Origin: Oleidesulfovibrio sp964593925
GTDB taxonomy: Bacteria > Desulfobacterota > Desulfovibrionia > Desulfovibrionales > Desulfovibrionaceae
DNA: 64,000 nt
Direction: 5' to 3'
Assembly: GCA_964593925.1 (NCBI GenBank)
Contig: CAZQKM010000010.1
Location: 1-64,000, forward strand
Positions 8,955 through 17,732 of this stretch are shown one piece after another (the stretch's first letter is position 1; each line of letters starts with the position of its first letter). A program made the position numbers and the translations under genes. The notes beneath the pieces were generated by a model. That model searched no databases, was not told where the DNA came from, and worked only from the letters and a program-made list of their open reading frames with translations.

Positions 8955-9872
8955 CTATTTGAAGGCCTTTTCAAAATTGGGCACAACCTGCTTTTTGCGA
9001 CTCATTACCCCGTCAAGCCAGGCAGAATGTCCATCGGCATTTACACCAAATGCCTTGGCCACAACAGCCGGATCATCAGAGGCGATAAGCATCTCGCTGC
9101 CCTCTTTCATGATATCTGTCAGCAACAAAAATACAGAATGACGGCCATCGGCTTTTATCTTTTGAATTTCCGAGTACAGGCCATCCTTTACCGGGTCAAG
9201 AATGGCCAGGTCCACAACTTCCAGCTGGCCAATCCCCACCTTTTTACCATTCATGTCAAAATCTTTGTAATCACGGAATACCAGATCACTCATGCTGGCG
9301 CCTTCCACGGCAGACTTGACCTTGAACATTTCCATACCCAGCGCCATGACGTCACTTACCCCCGCAATGGCTGCAAGCTCTTCTACGGCTTTCTTGTCCT
9401 GCGGCGTGCAGGTAACGGACTTAAACATGACCGTATCACTCAAAATAGCGCACAGCATACCACCAGCGATACCCTTGGAGACTTCAACCCCATAAAAATC
9501 ATACATAGCCTTGATCACGGTGCAAGAGCAGCCCACAGGCCAGACCCACATTTCCAAAGGGCTGGAGGTAGTAATACTGCCAAGCTTATGGTGGTCCACC
9601 ACGCCTTTGATTTCTGCATCAGCAATGTCTGCAGGCAGTTGAGCCCCATCGGTGGTATCCACAAGAATCAAGTCTTTTCCCGCCACGGATGTTACCACCT
9701 GAGGTGCGGAAAGCCCAAATTTTTCAAGCACGAATGCGGTTTCAGGCGTGCACTCGCCTTGTGCGACAGGCATTGCCTCTGTGCCCCGTTTGGACATCAG
9801 ATCGGCAAGGGCAATGGCAGAAATAATGGAGTCGGTATCAGGGTTCATGTGGCCCATTACAAATACAGCCAT
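8955..9872 (-). CDS. ppaC: Manganese-dependent inorganic pyrophosphatase (family II)
   Basis: Hydrolyses pyrophosphate to two phosphates in the cytoplasm. In a sulfate reducer this pulls the Sat reaction (ATP + sulfate to APS + PPi) forward. 305 residues, normal for DHH-family pyrophosphatases. Seen: the N-terminal metal motif (MGHMNPDTDSI), the DHH motif (GVVDHHKLG) and the C-terminal DHHA2 signature (SRKKQVVP). The ATG at 9872 is preferred over the one 15 bases upstream because GGAGG lies 8 bases before it. The gene stands alone with a terminator at 8905-8932. It is not next to sat, which is at 53 kb. Confidence 0.95.
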   Translation of the reverse strand: MAVFVMGHMNPDTDSIISAIALADLMSKRGTEAMPVAQGECTPETAFVLEKFGLSAPQVVTSVAGKDLILVDTTDGAQLPADIADAEIKGVVDHHKLGSITTSSPLEMWVWPVGCSCTVIKAMYDFYGVEVSKGIAGGMLCAILSDTVMFKSVTCTPQDKKAVEELAAIAGVSDVMALGMEMFKVKSAVEGASMSDLVFRDYKDFDMNGKKVGIGQLEVVDLAILDPVKDGLYSEIQKIKADGRHSVFLLLTDIMKEGSEMLIASDDPAVVAKAFGVNADGHSAWLDGVMSRKKQVVPNFEKAFK

Positions 9873-10016
9873 GGTGGAATCCTCCATAAGTCTTGTTAAA
9901 AAGGCGAAACTGCAACGCTTTTATGTCTTGCATTCAATCTTGCATTCAAGCATGCGTTCCGGTTTGTGCCATTTAGCACAAAGTAGCACACATGCCAAGT
10001 ACAAGACTGGTTTTCT

Positions 10017-10756
10017 TTACGCAGCAGACCAGGGAACAGCGCAGAAAAACCTATGTAATATGGCATACCCCAGTAATAGACAAAACATCAGGATAAAAAC
10101 GACATAGGCATGCATGACCCGCACGGCAAGAACGCCCCCCAGTGCACCTGTAAACCACACCATAGCCCAACTAAGGCCAGTGACACGAGGAATATGCCCC
10201 AATACAGCGCTCAACAGTGAGATCGTGAGCATAAACACAAACAGTGCCCCTAAAAAAAACAGGGTTTGCATTACCACCTGCTCTAGCATGGCCCTTGCGA
10301 TCATCCCCCCAAAGGGTGCTACACCTTCTGCATGTTGGCCTTCCCCTCTGCCCCAGCTCAACGCCTTGTTATACACCCTGTCTTGTCGCCATCTTTGTAT
10401 GTGTTCAAGCTTTGCACTCATACAAGCAGCGGGTAGAGACAGCAGCATGGGCAACGCCATTTCTTCAGCACTCTGCAAGCCAAACGACTCGCCAGCCGCA
10501 AGGCAGAGCAACATGGGGGCAGTACCGTTGGGCACAATACATGTTCCCACGGGCAACAGGTCAAGCCAGATAAGTTCAAAGAAAACTGCCAATTTCAAAG
10601 CAAGTTCCCATTGACCTGTCATGGCTCCCCACAAAAGACCTACCATCAGAGGACGTTCAAAAAAACCGATATTTACGCTGAAGCGCCCAAGAGAAAAAAG
10701 CGCAAAAAAAAAGCAAAGGTCAAAGACTCGCTAAAAGGAGGAAAAACAAGCGTCAT
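10017..10756 (-). CDS. PTS mannose/sorbose-family EIIC component, reading frame interrupted near the N-terminus
   Basis: Membrane channel subunit of a mannose-type sugar PTS. The long open part starts at ATG 10646 (209 aa) but lacks the first membrane helix. In-frame codons upstream of that ATG still encode the family N-terminus (SLGRFSVNIGFFERPL) without a start codon. An ATG at 10756, in another frame, overlaps the EIIB stop codon as ATGA and is preceded by AAAGGG. The two frames join perfectly if the A9 run at 10704-10712 is read as A10, giving a normal 246-residue EIIC. Possible explanations are a real frameshift mutation, transcriptional slippage on the U9 tract, phase variation or a sequence error. 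The C-terminal part is hydrophobic with several membrane segments. No EIID gene follows. Confidence 0.8.
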
Positions 10757-11214
10757 GACCATCCCTTTACCTGCACCGGCGCACCGGGAACACACCGAAA
10801 ATCCAATGTAACATCCCGACGCTTGAAAAAACGCAGGCACGCCTCGTCATCATCAGACACCGCCACATGCGGGCACAGTTGCCGTTTACCCGGACTATAG
10901 TGCAGGTTTCCTATGTTAAGGACATCAAAAACAAATCCATTCTCTACGCTTCTTCGTGCATCACTACAATTTCCAAAAAGGACCAAGGTCTCTGCCATGG
11001 CCGTATCCTGCTCTGCAAAAACGTCTTGCAGGGCCTCTACCCTGACAAAGGCAATACCAACACGCCCCGGCACGGCAAGTGAAATAATCTGCTGCTGTAT
11101 GTCATTCGCGGCAAGTTCATCATTGGCAACCAACAGGTGCCTGGCGCCGATATAGGGCAGCCATGCCTCAATAACTTGCCCATGCACCAAGCGGTTGTCG
11201 ACTCGAACCCACAT
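10753..11214 (-). CDS. PTS mannose/sorbose-family EIIB component
   Basis: 153-residue cytoplasmic phosphocarrier. It takes phosphate from EIIA on a histidine and passes it to the incoming sugar. The family signature VRVDNRLVHGQV is at the N-terminus, and the His of RLVHGQV is the expected phosphorylation site. It starts 6 bases after the EIIA stop codon, and its own stop overlaps the proposed EIIC start (ATGA), so the three EII genes form a tightly coupled unit. Sugar specificity cannot be read from the sequence. Confidence 0.9.
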   Translation of the reverse strand: MWVRVDNRLVHGQVIEAWLPYIGARHLLVANDELAANDIQQQIISLAVPGRVGIAFVRVEALQDVFAEQDTAMAETLVLFGNCSDARRSVENGFVFDVLNIGNLHYSPGKRQLCPHVAVSDDDEACLRFFKRRDVTLDFRCVPGAPVQVKGWS

Positions 11215-11220
11215 ATAGAC

Positions 11221-11658
11221 TCAACTGCTCCGTGATCTTTGCCGTAACATCTCGCCCGCCACAACAATACCGTTTCCCCCGGCCTCTTTTGCATCATGCG
11301 CCACCTGTTGCAGGTCAGCGAAACGGGCAGAAAAAGTTTTCAGCAACATGGGCAGATTAATGCCGGTAACGACTTCAATGGCATCAGAGCCCAATAGCGA
11401 CAGACTGAGGTTGGTTGGAGTACCCCCAAACATATCCGTTAATATGATCACCCCCCTGCCACTGTCCAGCCTGTGCACAGCTTCCTTGAGGCGCTCAATG
11501 GTCTCGGCAACTTCTTGTGTCCCATCAACACTGATGGACGCGCAATCGGTAAGCGAGCCAAGAATAAACTCGGCAGCCCGCAGCAGCGCTGCGCCATAAT
11601 CCGCATGCGTCACAAGCACGATGCCTATGGCGGGTTCACTGGTCTCTTGAGATGACAT
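11221..11658 (-). CDS. PTS mannose-family EIIA component
   Basis: 145-residue cytoplasmic phosphocarrier, normally phosphorylated by HPr. Family features: GIVLVTHADYGAALL, with the His of THADYG as the expected phospho-acceptor, and the conserved MFGGTPTNL. I take ATG 11658; a TTG at 11706 overlapping the rapZ stop would add 16 residues that do not look like the family. It follows rapZ directly. No enzyme I or HPr gene is in the window, so phosphate must come from genes elsewhere, or the system is purely regulatory. Confidence 0.88.
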   Translation of the reverse strand: MSSQETSEPAIGIVLVTHADYGAALLRAAEFILGSLTDCASISVDGTQEVAETIERLKEAVHRLDSGRGVIILTDMFGGTPTNLSLSLLGSDAIEVVTGINLPMLLKTFSARFADLQQVAHDAKEAGGNGIVVAGEMLRQRSRSS

Positions 11659-11702
11659 ATCTGCCCTGTTTTTATGTTTTACCGGCCCACCTGCCCAACA
11701 AC

Positions 11703-12587
11703 TCAACCCAAATCAATATGCCTGTGCTCCAATGATACCGCATAGTCAGATTTTTTTAAAGCCGCACTAAGGGCTTCCACAGCAGAGACGGAACGGTGCC
11801 TCCCCCCTGTACAGCCCATTGCAAGGGTAAACCGGTAGCGCCCTTCGCTTTCGTACTGGGGCAGAAGAAACAAAAGAAAATCTACAAAACGTGCAAAAAA
11901 ACTTTTGCCCGGCTCTCCACCCAGCACAGCAGCCTGCACTGCTGAATCCTTGCCAGAAAGGGCTCGCAATTGGAGGTCAAAGTATGGGTTTGGCAAAAAA
12001 CGCAAGTCAAACACCATGTCCGCATCTGCGGGCACACCGTATTTGAATCCGAATGAAATCAAATTTATGCGCAGGCTTCTCAAGCTTGCATCAAGGCTGC
12101 TCCACCTTTTCTGAATGGCACGACGCAGGTCATGGATGGAAAGGTCTGAAGTATCAAATATCAAATCTGCCCGCTCACGTATGGGGACCAAAAGCTTACG
12201 CTCCTGGTCCATGGCCCCCTCAAGCCCCATGGCCCCCCCCTCAAGGGGATGTGGTCTACGGGTTGTGGCAAAACGCCGGACAAGCACTTTAGCAGAAGCC
12301 TCAAGATAGATAACCTTGGGCTCAACGCCCATGGCCACCAGCCTGACGAACGCATCTTCAAAGTCATCCAAAAAATCAAACTGGCGCAAATCCATACCGA
12401 GAACAACACCACGGTATCGTCCCATGCCTTCTCGAGCCAGGTGCCGGATTAATTCGGCAGCAGCCCCCACAGGTAAACCGTCAATGGTAAAAAAGCGCAA
12501 GTCCTCAAAAACATTCAATGCAGTACTTTTGCCCGCTCCTGAAAGTCCGGTGACAATGAGCAGCGGCAAATACTCTTTTCTCTCCAT
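11703..12587 (-). CDS. rapZ: RapZ-family nucleotide-binding protein / RNase adapter
   Basis: 294 residues. In E. coli RapZ binds GlcN6P and directs RNase E to the small RNA GlmZ; in other bacteria its target is less clear. The Walker A motif GLSGAGKST is at residues 14-22, a Walker B-like segment is GVVLGMDLRQ, and the conserved C-terminal signature GCTGGRHRSV is present. The gene follows ptsN, as in E. coli (rpoN-hpf-ptsN-rapZ), and precedes the EII genes. No GlmZ-like RNA was recognised. Confidence 0.93.
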   Translation of the reverse strand: MERKEYLPLLIVTGLSGAGKSTALNVFEDLRFFTIDGLPVGAAAELIRHLAREGMGRYRGVVLGMDLRQFDFLDDFEDAFVRLVAMGVEPKVIYLEASAKVLVRRFATTRRPHPLEGGAMGLEGAMDQERKLLVPIRERADLIFDTSDLSIHDLRRAIQKRWSSLDASLRSLRINLISFGFKYGVPADADMVFDLRFLPNPYFDLQLRALSGKDSAVQAAVLGGEPGKSFFARFVDFLLFLLPQYESEGRYRFTLAMGCTGGRHRSVSAVEALSAALKKSDYAVSLEHRHIDLG

Positions 12588-12642
12588 ACGCAGCCTTCCC
12601 TGCGTTTACGGGGCACCCTGCGCAAGATTCGCAAAAAATCAA

Positions 12643-13092
12643 CTATGCATGCTGCAGCAGTGCCCACAGTGCGTCTTTGGAAGTTACTCCAGAAAATGCC
12701 TCACGAAACGCCTTGTCTTTGAGCAAGCGTGAAATCTGAGCAAGAATACGCAAATGCGTACCTGCGGCCTGCTCAGGGGCAAGAACCAAAAAAAAGACAC
12801 TACACAGTTTATAATCCAGAGCCTCAAAGTCAATTCCAGCAGAGCTGCGCCCCACCACAACCACAATGCGCTCAAGATCTGGCACCTTGCCATGCGGAAT
12901 GGCAATACCGTCACCAATACCCGTGGTGCCCAGCATTTCACGATCCTGCAAGATGCGTACTATCTCAGTGGCATCCAAGTGCGGATACTTGCAGGTCAAC
13001 GGTTCCACAAGCTCCGCCAACACGCCATTTTTTGTGCTGGCGGCAAGCTCGTATACCAAAAGCTCACTATCCAGATACTCGCCCAGTTGCAT
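12643..13092 (-). CDS. ptsN: PTS nitrogen-regulatory EIIA (EIIA-Ntr)
   Basis: 149 residues, a single PTS EIIA type-2 domain without membrane parts, typical of regulatory EIIA-Ntr. The phosphorylated His is in GIAIPHGK (His67). It follows hpf after 2 bases and precedes rapZ, in the conserved rpoN-hpf-ptsN-rapZ order. In proteobacteria it links PTS phosphorylation state to potassium, nitrogen and stress control. Its place before mannose-type EII genes suggests cross-talk with that sugar system, which is an inference. Confidence 0.93.
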   Translation of the reverse strand: MQLGEYLDSELLVYELAASTKNGVLAELVEPLTCKYPHLDATEIVRILQDREMLGTTGIGDGIAIPHGKVPDLERIVVVVGRSSAGIDFEALDYKLCSVFFLVLAPEQAAGTHLRILAQISRLLKDKAFREAFSGVTSKDALWALLQHA

Positions 13093-13094
13093 AC

Positions 13095-13637
13095 CTAAAA
13101 CCCTGGGTCTATCAAACCGAAGTCGCCATTTTTACGGCGATAAATCACATTGATACGGCTATTTCCGGCATTGTTGAACACAAGAAACTCGTAGTCAAGG
13201 GCATCTAATTGCATGGCGGCTTCATCCACGTGCATCGGCTTTGGATCAATGCCATTTGTTTCCACAATACTCCGCTCTTTGTCCCCAGGGTGGCCTACGG
13301 TTTGCGGCTCTGCACTGTACATGCTCTCATTGCCGCCGGCACGACGCCGCTCTTTATTTTTTTCGGCGTGCTTTCTAATCTGTGCTCCCAGTTTTTCCAG
13401 TACCAGATCAATGGTGGCGTACATGTCTTCACTCTGCTCCATGGCAGAAAGATTCAAACCATCGCCACTGCACTGCACTTCTGCCCTGTGCCGAAACTTG
13501 TCCACAGTCAGCAGTACCTGCAATTCAAGACCTGCGGGCTTGTGCAGATATCGCCCGAGCTTTTCAAAGCGACGCTGCGCATATTTTTTCAAATGATCAG
13601 AAGGGTCAAAGTTTTTGAATGTAAATGCAATGTTCAT
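13095..13637 (-). CDS. hpf: Ribosome hibernation promoting factor, long form
   Basis: 180 residues: an N-terminal S30AE/YfiA domain (MNIAFTFKNF onward, about residues 1-100), a charged linker, and a C-terminal dimerisation domain (VDEAAMQLDALDYEFLVF to the end). This two-domain layout is the long HPF that makes 100S ribosome dimers alone. It lies between rpoN and ptsN as in many proteobacteria. Intact. Confidence 0.93.
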   Translation of the reverse strand: MNIAFTFKNFDPSDHLKKYAQRRFEKLGRYLHKPAGLELQVLLTVDKFRHRAEVQCSGDGLNLSAMEQSEDMYATIDLVLEKLGAQIRKHAEKNKERRRAGGNESMYSAEPQTVGHPGDKERSIVETNGIDPKPMHVDEAAMQLDALDYEFLVFNNAGNSRINVIYRRKNGDFGLIDPGF

Positions 13638-13690
13638 AACATCCTCCCGAGGTATCAGCGTCAGACATCTTGCCCCAATACACCCATCTT

Positions 13691-15115
13691 CTAAAACACG
13701 ACCTTACGTTTGGAAGATGAGGGCACCCCCATAGCAGTACGATACTTTGCTACGGTTCTTCGGGCAATGTTGACCTGTAGTTTTTCTTTTAAAATTTCCC
13801 CAATCTTTTCATCGCTTAACGGTTCTTTGGCATTCTCTTCTGCAATAAGATTTTTGATAAGAGCCTTCACGCTTTCCGAGCCAACCTCGGTACCGTCATT
13901 CAACGCAAGCGCACTATTAAAGAAAAATTTCAACTCCAGAATGCCATGGGGTGTTGCCACATATTTGTTGGTGGTGATACGGCTTACAGTGGATTCATGC
14001 ATACCGATATCGTCGGCAATATCTTTGAGAATCAAAGGCTTCAGCTTTGCAACTCCCTCTTTGAAAAAGGGGCGCTGATACTTGATAATGCTTTCAACCA
14101 CCTTATACAGCGTACGCTGCCGCTGGTACAGACTCTTGATCAGCCACGATGCCGAACGCATCTTGTCCTGAATATAATCTTTTTCCTTTTCAGATGAGCA
14201 TGTTACGCCCTCTTTGTAAAATTCGCTCAGTTGCAGCTGCGGCAGCCCCTCGTCATTGAGCAGCACAATGAAATCGTCTTCGTGCTCATATACGTATACA
14301 TCAGGGCTTACATACGCAGCCTGCTCCACGCCAAAACTGGCTCCGGGCATGGGATCAAGAGTCTGAATAAGCCCCAGGTACTCCTTAAGATCATCCATGC
14401 CCAAACGGAACTTCCGCAACAGCGGCTTGTAGCGACGCTTTTCCAAGTCTTCAAGGTGGTCAGCCACAAGCCCGACCAGCACAGGATCACGATCATACCC
14501 CAACACTTCAATCTGCACCAACAGACACTCCTGTGGTGTGCGTGCCGCAACCCCCACAGGGTCAAGGCGCTGCATCATGTGCAGCACGTTTTCCACCTCA
14601 TCTTCGGTGGCATTGGCCATTTGGGCAATACTGTCCGCAGATGCCTGCAAATAACCAGAAGAAGATAGATTGCCCATGATGACATCTGCAATCTCAAGCT
14701 GCGCTGGTGAGGCAGAAGACAATCGTAACTGCCAACTGAGATGTCCCTCAAGGGTGGGTGCCGAAGAATACCGTGCCTCAAGAGCAGTCATCTCTTCGGG
14801 AGTTTCTGCATTGCGGCCACTTGCCTGTTTACCGGTGCTTGCAAAATCGCCCAGGTAATTTTCCCAGTCTGCATTTTTTACCAAATCCTGGTGAAACAAA
14901 TCAACGTCTTCAGACTTGGGAGCGCGCTCCTGTGGCTGCTGTGGAGAGCCTTCGTCCTGAGACTCTTCCAAAAAAGGATTCTCTAGCAATTCCTGCTGTA
15001 CAGCCTCGACAAGCTCCACGCGAGAGAGCTGCAACAGCTTGATTGCCTGTTGTAGCTGAGGCGTCATGACAAGCTGCTGTGCAAGCTTGAGTTGTTGTCG
15101 TAACTCCAAACCCAT
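13691..15115 (-). CDS. rpoN: RNA polymerase sigma-54 factor
   Basis: 474 residues, full length. Region I is Gln/Leu-rich (LKLAQQLVMTPQLQQAIKLL), where enhancer-binding proteins act. An acidic stretch follows (about 50-90), then the core-binding region, the helix-turn-helix (IADDIGMHESTVSRIT) and the RpoN box (ARRTVAKYR) that reads the -24 element. It lies downstream of lptB with a 225-base gap and upstream of hpf. It would drive genes with GG/GC -24/-12 promoters; I found no convincing one in this window. Confidence 0.97.
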   Translation of the reverse strand: MGLELRQQLKLAQQLVMTPQLQQAIKLLQLSRVELVEAVQQELLENPFLEESQDEGSPQQPQERAPKSEDVDLFHQDLVKNADWENYLGDFASTGKQASGRNAETPEEMTALEARYSSAPTLEGHLSWQLRLSSASPAQLEIADVIMGNLSSSGYLQASADSIAQMANATEDEVENVLHMMQRLDPVGVAARTPQECLLVQIEVLGYDRDPVLVGLVADHLEDLEKRRYKPLLRKFRLGMDDLKEYLGLIQTLDPMPGASFGVEQAAYVSPDVYVYEHEDDFIVLLNDEGLPQLQLSEFYKEGVTCSSEKEKDYIQDKMRSASWLIKSLYQRQRTLYKVVESIIKYQRPFFKEGVAKLKPLILKDIADDIGMHESTVSRITTNKYVATPHGILELKFFFNSALALNDGTEVGSESVKALIKNLIAEENAKEPLSDEKIGEILKEKLQVNIARRTVAKYRTAMGVPSSSKRKVVF

Positions 15116-15340
15116 TGTGCAATAAAGTCCTTAAAAAAAAGTCATCTGGTATGGAAAATAAACTGTTTAGAGCAGAAAACACGCGTAAAACAAAAAGTAG
15201 CCCAGAGGACATCCAAAAATTATTCCAATCTGGCTTCTTTCCTTTCTTCTCTGCCACACATACCCTGCTGATGCAACTACCCCCACCAGTCGGACCAAAA
15301 CCTACCGCCCAAAGTCAGCAAGGTAGCTACCCAGCCGAAC

Positions 15341-16063
15341 TTACAGGCGAAACCCTTCACCAAGGTACAGACTACGAGCTTTAGAATCTGTAACTATGGC
15401 TTCCGGGGTACCTTCCAGGATAATCCGCCCTTCATACACAAGATAGGCCCTGTCGCAGATAGTAAGTGTTTCTCTGACGTTATGATCTGAAATCAATACC
15501 CCTATCCCCTTGGCGCGCAGCTGGCAAATAATTTCCTGGATATCATCCACCGCCAACGGGTCAATACCGGCAAAGGGTTCATCCAGCAAAATGAACTTGG
15601 GGTCACGGATAAGCGCACGGGCAATCTCCAGCCGACGGCGCTCCCCTCCAGAAAGATGCATGGCATATGACTCGGCAATATGTGTAATGCCAAACTCACC
15701 CAGCAGGTCTTGCGCCCTTTCCCGCTGGGCTGCTTTGGAAAGCCCCGTATGCTCCAGAATCATCTGAAGGTTTTGTCTTACCGTCAGCTTTTTAAAAACA
15801 GAACTTTCTTGCGGCAGATAGCTCAGCCCCCTCCTGGCCCTTTGGTGTAAAGGCCAGTGAGAAATTTCTACATCATCCAGCAACACAGTGCCTGCACTGG
15901 GCTTGACAATACCGATAAGCATGTAAAATGTCGTGGTCTTTCCAGCGCCATTTGGTCCCAACAGCCCTACCACCTCGCCATCTCGCACCTGTAGCGAGAC
16001 ACCGCAGACAACCTCACGGGTTCCGTAGTGCTTGCGCAGACCTTGGCCTTGAATAACAGGCAT
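15341..16063 (-). CDS. lptB: LPS export ABC transporter ATPase LptB
   Basis: 240 residues. Powers extraction of LPS from the inner membrane with LptFG, which are not in this window. Walker A GPNGAGKTT, signature LSGGERRRLEIARAL, Walker B FILLDEPFAGID and the switch His (VLISDHNVRET) are all present. The gene starts directly after the lptA stop. The lptC-lptA-lptB order matches that of other Gram-negatives. Confidence 0.96.
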   Translation of the reverse strand: MPVIQGQGLRKHYGTREVVCGVSLQVRDGEVVGLLGPNGAGKTTTFYMLIGIVKPSAGTVLLDDVEISHWPLHQRARRGLSYLPQESSVFKKLTVRQNLQMILEHTGLSKAAQRERAQDLLGEFGITHIAESYAMHLSGGERRRLEIARALIRDPKFILLDEPFAGIDPLAVDDIQEIICQLRAKGIGVLISDHNVRETLTICDRAYLVYEGRIILEGTPEAIVTDSKARSLYLGEGFRL

Positions 16064-16606
16064 TTATTGCTTTGTCCTTGTGGGGGTGGAAAACACGGCG
16101 TTGACAGGGGCATCGGGCGCGCCAACGACCTCACTCTTGTTTTCGTGCATGTAAAAACGGATTTCGTACCCGCGAATCACGTTACTACCTTCACGCAGTA
16201 CAGGAGCCCCCTGCATGACAAAAAGCCCCTCTGCAACTTTATATATCGCCTCGCGGCTTTCACCTGATTTACCTTGCTGCTTCATGCGCACATTGCCCTT
16301 CGCAACCAGGCGCTCCACTTCACCCGCATCAAAAGGAGCTCCGCCTGAAGCCGCCTGGCCTTTTGCACCTGCGGGCTTCTCCTTCATATACACCCAAATG
16401 GTATCCGCCCATAATTCAAAATCAAGGCGGCGCACATGCACATCGTCCTTAAAGACAATCCTCTGGGCATCCACTTCGTAGGTCATGGTTTTGGCAGTAA
16501 CATTCGTAGGGGCCGAGTTATCCGCCTCTGCGGCAATCACTGTACCCGCGACACACACACACAATAGCACCGCAAGGCATGCCGTAACTACTCGAATACA
16601 CTTCAC
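16064..16606 (-). CDS. lptA: LPS transport periplasmic protein LptA
   Basis: 180 residues with a cleavable Sec signal peptide (hydrophobic core VTACLAVLLCVCVAGTV, likely cut after VIAA). The OstA/LptA beta-jellyroll domain follows (TAKTMTYEVDAQRIVFKDDV). It forms the periplasmic bridge carrying LPS to the outer membrane. A Gly/Ala-rich insertion near residues 95-110 (GAKGQAASGGAPF) is lineage-specific. Four bases separate it from lptC. Confidence 0.9.
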   Translation of the reverse strand: MKCIRVVTACLAVLLCVCVAGTVIAAEADNSAPTNVTAKTMTYEVDAQRIVFKDDVHVRRLDFELWADTIWVYMKEKPAGAKGQAASGGAPFDAGEVERLVAKGNVRMKQQGKSGESREAIYKVAEGLFVMQGAPVLREGSNVIRGYEIRFYMHENKSEVVGAPDAPVNAVFSTPTRTKQ

Positions 16607-16610
16607 ACTG

Positions 16611-17210
16611 CTACCCTCCAGAATGTCCTAAATCAAGCCGACCGTCCAAATACAGCACCATCTCCACGGGACCTCGAGAATGCAGCACATTTTCATCAAG
16701 GCTCCATACCACATCATGCATCACTCCCTCCATACCCGGTGAGAGCACCCAAACTTTTTTCGGCATGGTCATGACCCTGCCAGCACCCTGATAGGCCAAC
16801 GTTTCTGTATTCAACGTTCTATTGCCATACAACAAGACAACATCATCCCACAAAAACATCTCCTGCGGGTTCTGCCGCACTTCTCCTCGCCGACCGCTGG
16901 CCAACAAGGGTGCTTCACTTTGAGAAATATGATACGTGATATCAGGGCGTTGTAGAGTAACCTTCTCACCTTGCTGGTAGTAGAAAGCTTTTTCAGCATC
17001 CAGCAGCCACTCTTCTTCTCCGTTTTTTCCCTGCCTGAGGTGCACACCCGAAAGCATAAAGTCAGGGGGAACCTCCTGCCGGACCTCATCATCCAAGGGC
17101 GCTTTAAAAGAATCAACCTGACGCACTTGGTACTGGGCCACCCAGTAATAGCAAAAACCTCCGCCAACCAGCAGCAACAGGCAAAAAAGGCAAAATACTC
17201 GACGTGTCAT
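16611..17210 (-). CDS. lptC: LPS export protein LptC
   Basis: 199 residues with one N-terminal membrane anchor (FCLFCLLLLVGGGFCYYWV) followed by a periplasmic LptC-like domain (MLSGVHLRQGKNGEEEWLL). It hands LPS from LptB2FG to LptA. It follows kdsC without a gap and precedes lptA. Sequence conservation in this family is low; position in the cluster is strong support. Confidence 0.88.
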   Translation of the reverse strand: MTRRVFCLFCLLLLVGGGFCYYWVAQYQVRQVDSFKAPLDDEVRQEVPPDFMLSGVHLRQGKNGEEEWLLDAEKAFYYQQGEKVTLQRPDITYHISQSEAPLLASGRRGEVRQNPQEMFLWDDVVLLYGNRTLNTETLAYQGAGRVMTMPKKVWVLSPGMEGVMHDVVWSLDENVLHSRGPVEMVLYLDGRLDLGHSGG

Positions 17211-17732
17211 CTATTCTGCCCATTCTTCAAGCAAAGAGGCCAACCTACCCTGGGCTCCAAGAATAAAACGTACAGCTTCACGTACAGCGCCGTTACCGCC
17301 CTTGGCATCCGTTATCAGTTTGGCAACCTGTTTTACCTCTGGTTGGGCGTTGGCCACAGCCATGGGAAGCCCCACCAGACGCAGCGGGCCAAGGTCAACC
17401 CAATCGTCGCCCAAAAACGCGGCCTGCTCTGGAGTGAGGTTATATTTTTCAAGCAACTCCTGCATGAGTCCCAGCTTCTGCCTGAAACCGGAATGATATT
17501 CCTCAATACCCAGCGCGCGTATACGAGCCTCTGCCGCGTCAGAGTGCATACCGGTAATGACGGCCACAATGATGCCCGCAGCCTGAGCCAGCTTTATCCC
17601 CAGCCCATCCTGTACGTTAAAACGCTTGGCAAGTAGCCCCTCACCAGAATAATAAAGCCCACCATCAGTCAGCACGCCATCCACGTCAAGGACGAGCATG
17701 CGGACATTTTTCGCAAGCTCTTCAGCACGCAT
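17211..17732 (-). CDS. kdsC: 3-deoxy-manno-octulosonate-8-phosphatase
   Basis: 173 residues, HAD superfamily C0 type without a cap. It removes phosphate from Kdo-8-phosphate in LPS core synthesis. The nucleophile motif VLDVDGVLTDG (Asp16, Asp18), the motif II threonine (AVITGMHS) and the metal-binding motif GDDWVDLGPL are intact. The start overlaps the kdsA stop by 11 bases, indicating translational coupling. Confidence 0.94.
   Translation of the reverse strand: MRAEELAKNVRMLVLDVDGVLTDGGLYYSGEGLLAKRFNVQDGLGIKLAQAAGIIVAVITGMHSDAAEARIRALGIEEYHSGFRQKLGLMQELLEKYNLTPEQAAFLGDDWVDLGPLRLVGLPMAVANAQPEVKQVAKLITDAKGGNGAVREAVRFILGAQGRLASLLEEWAE

Noticed and set aside
9027..9899. 290-codon plus-strand frame opposite ppaC
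   Set aside because: Rich in His, Cys and Arg as expected of an antisense shadow; ppaC is unambiguous.
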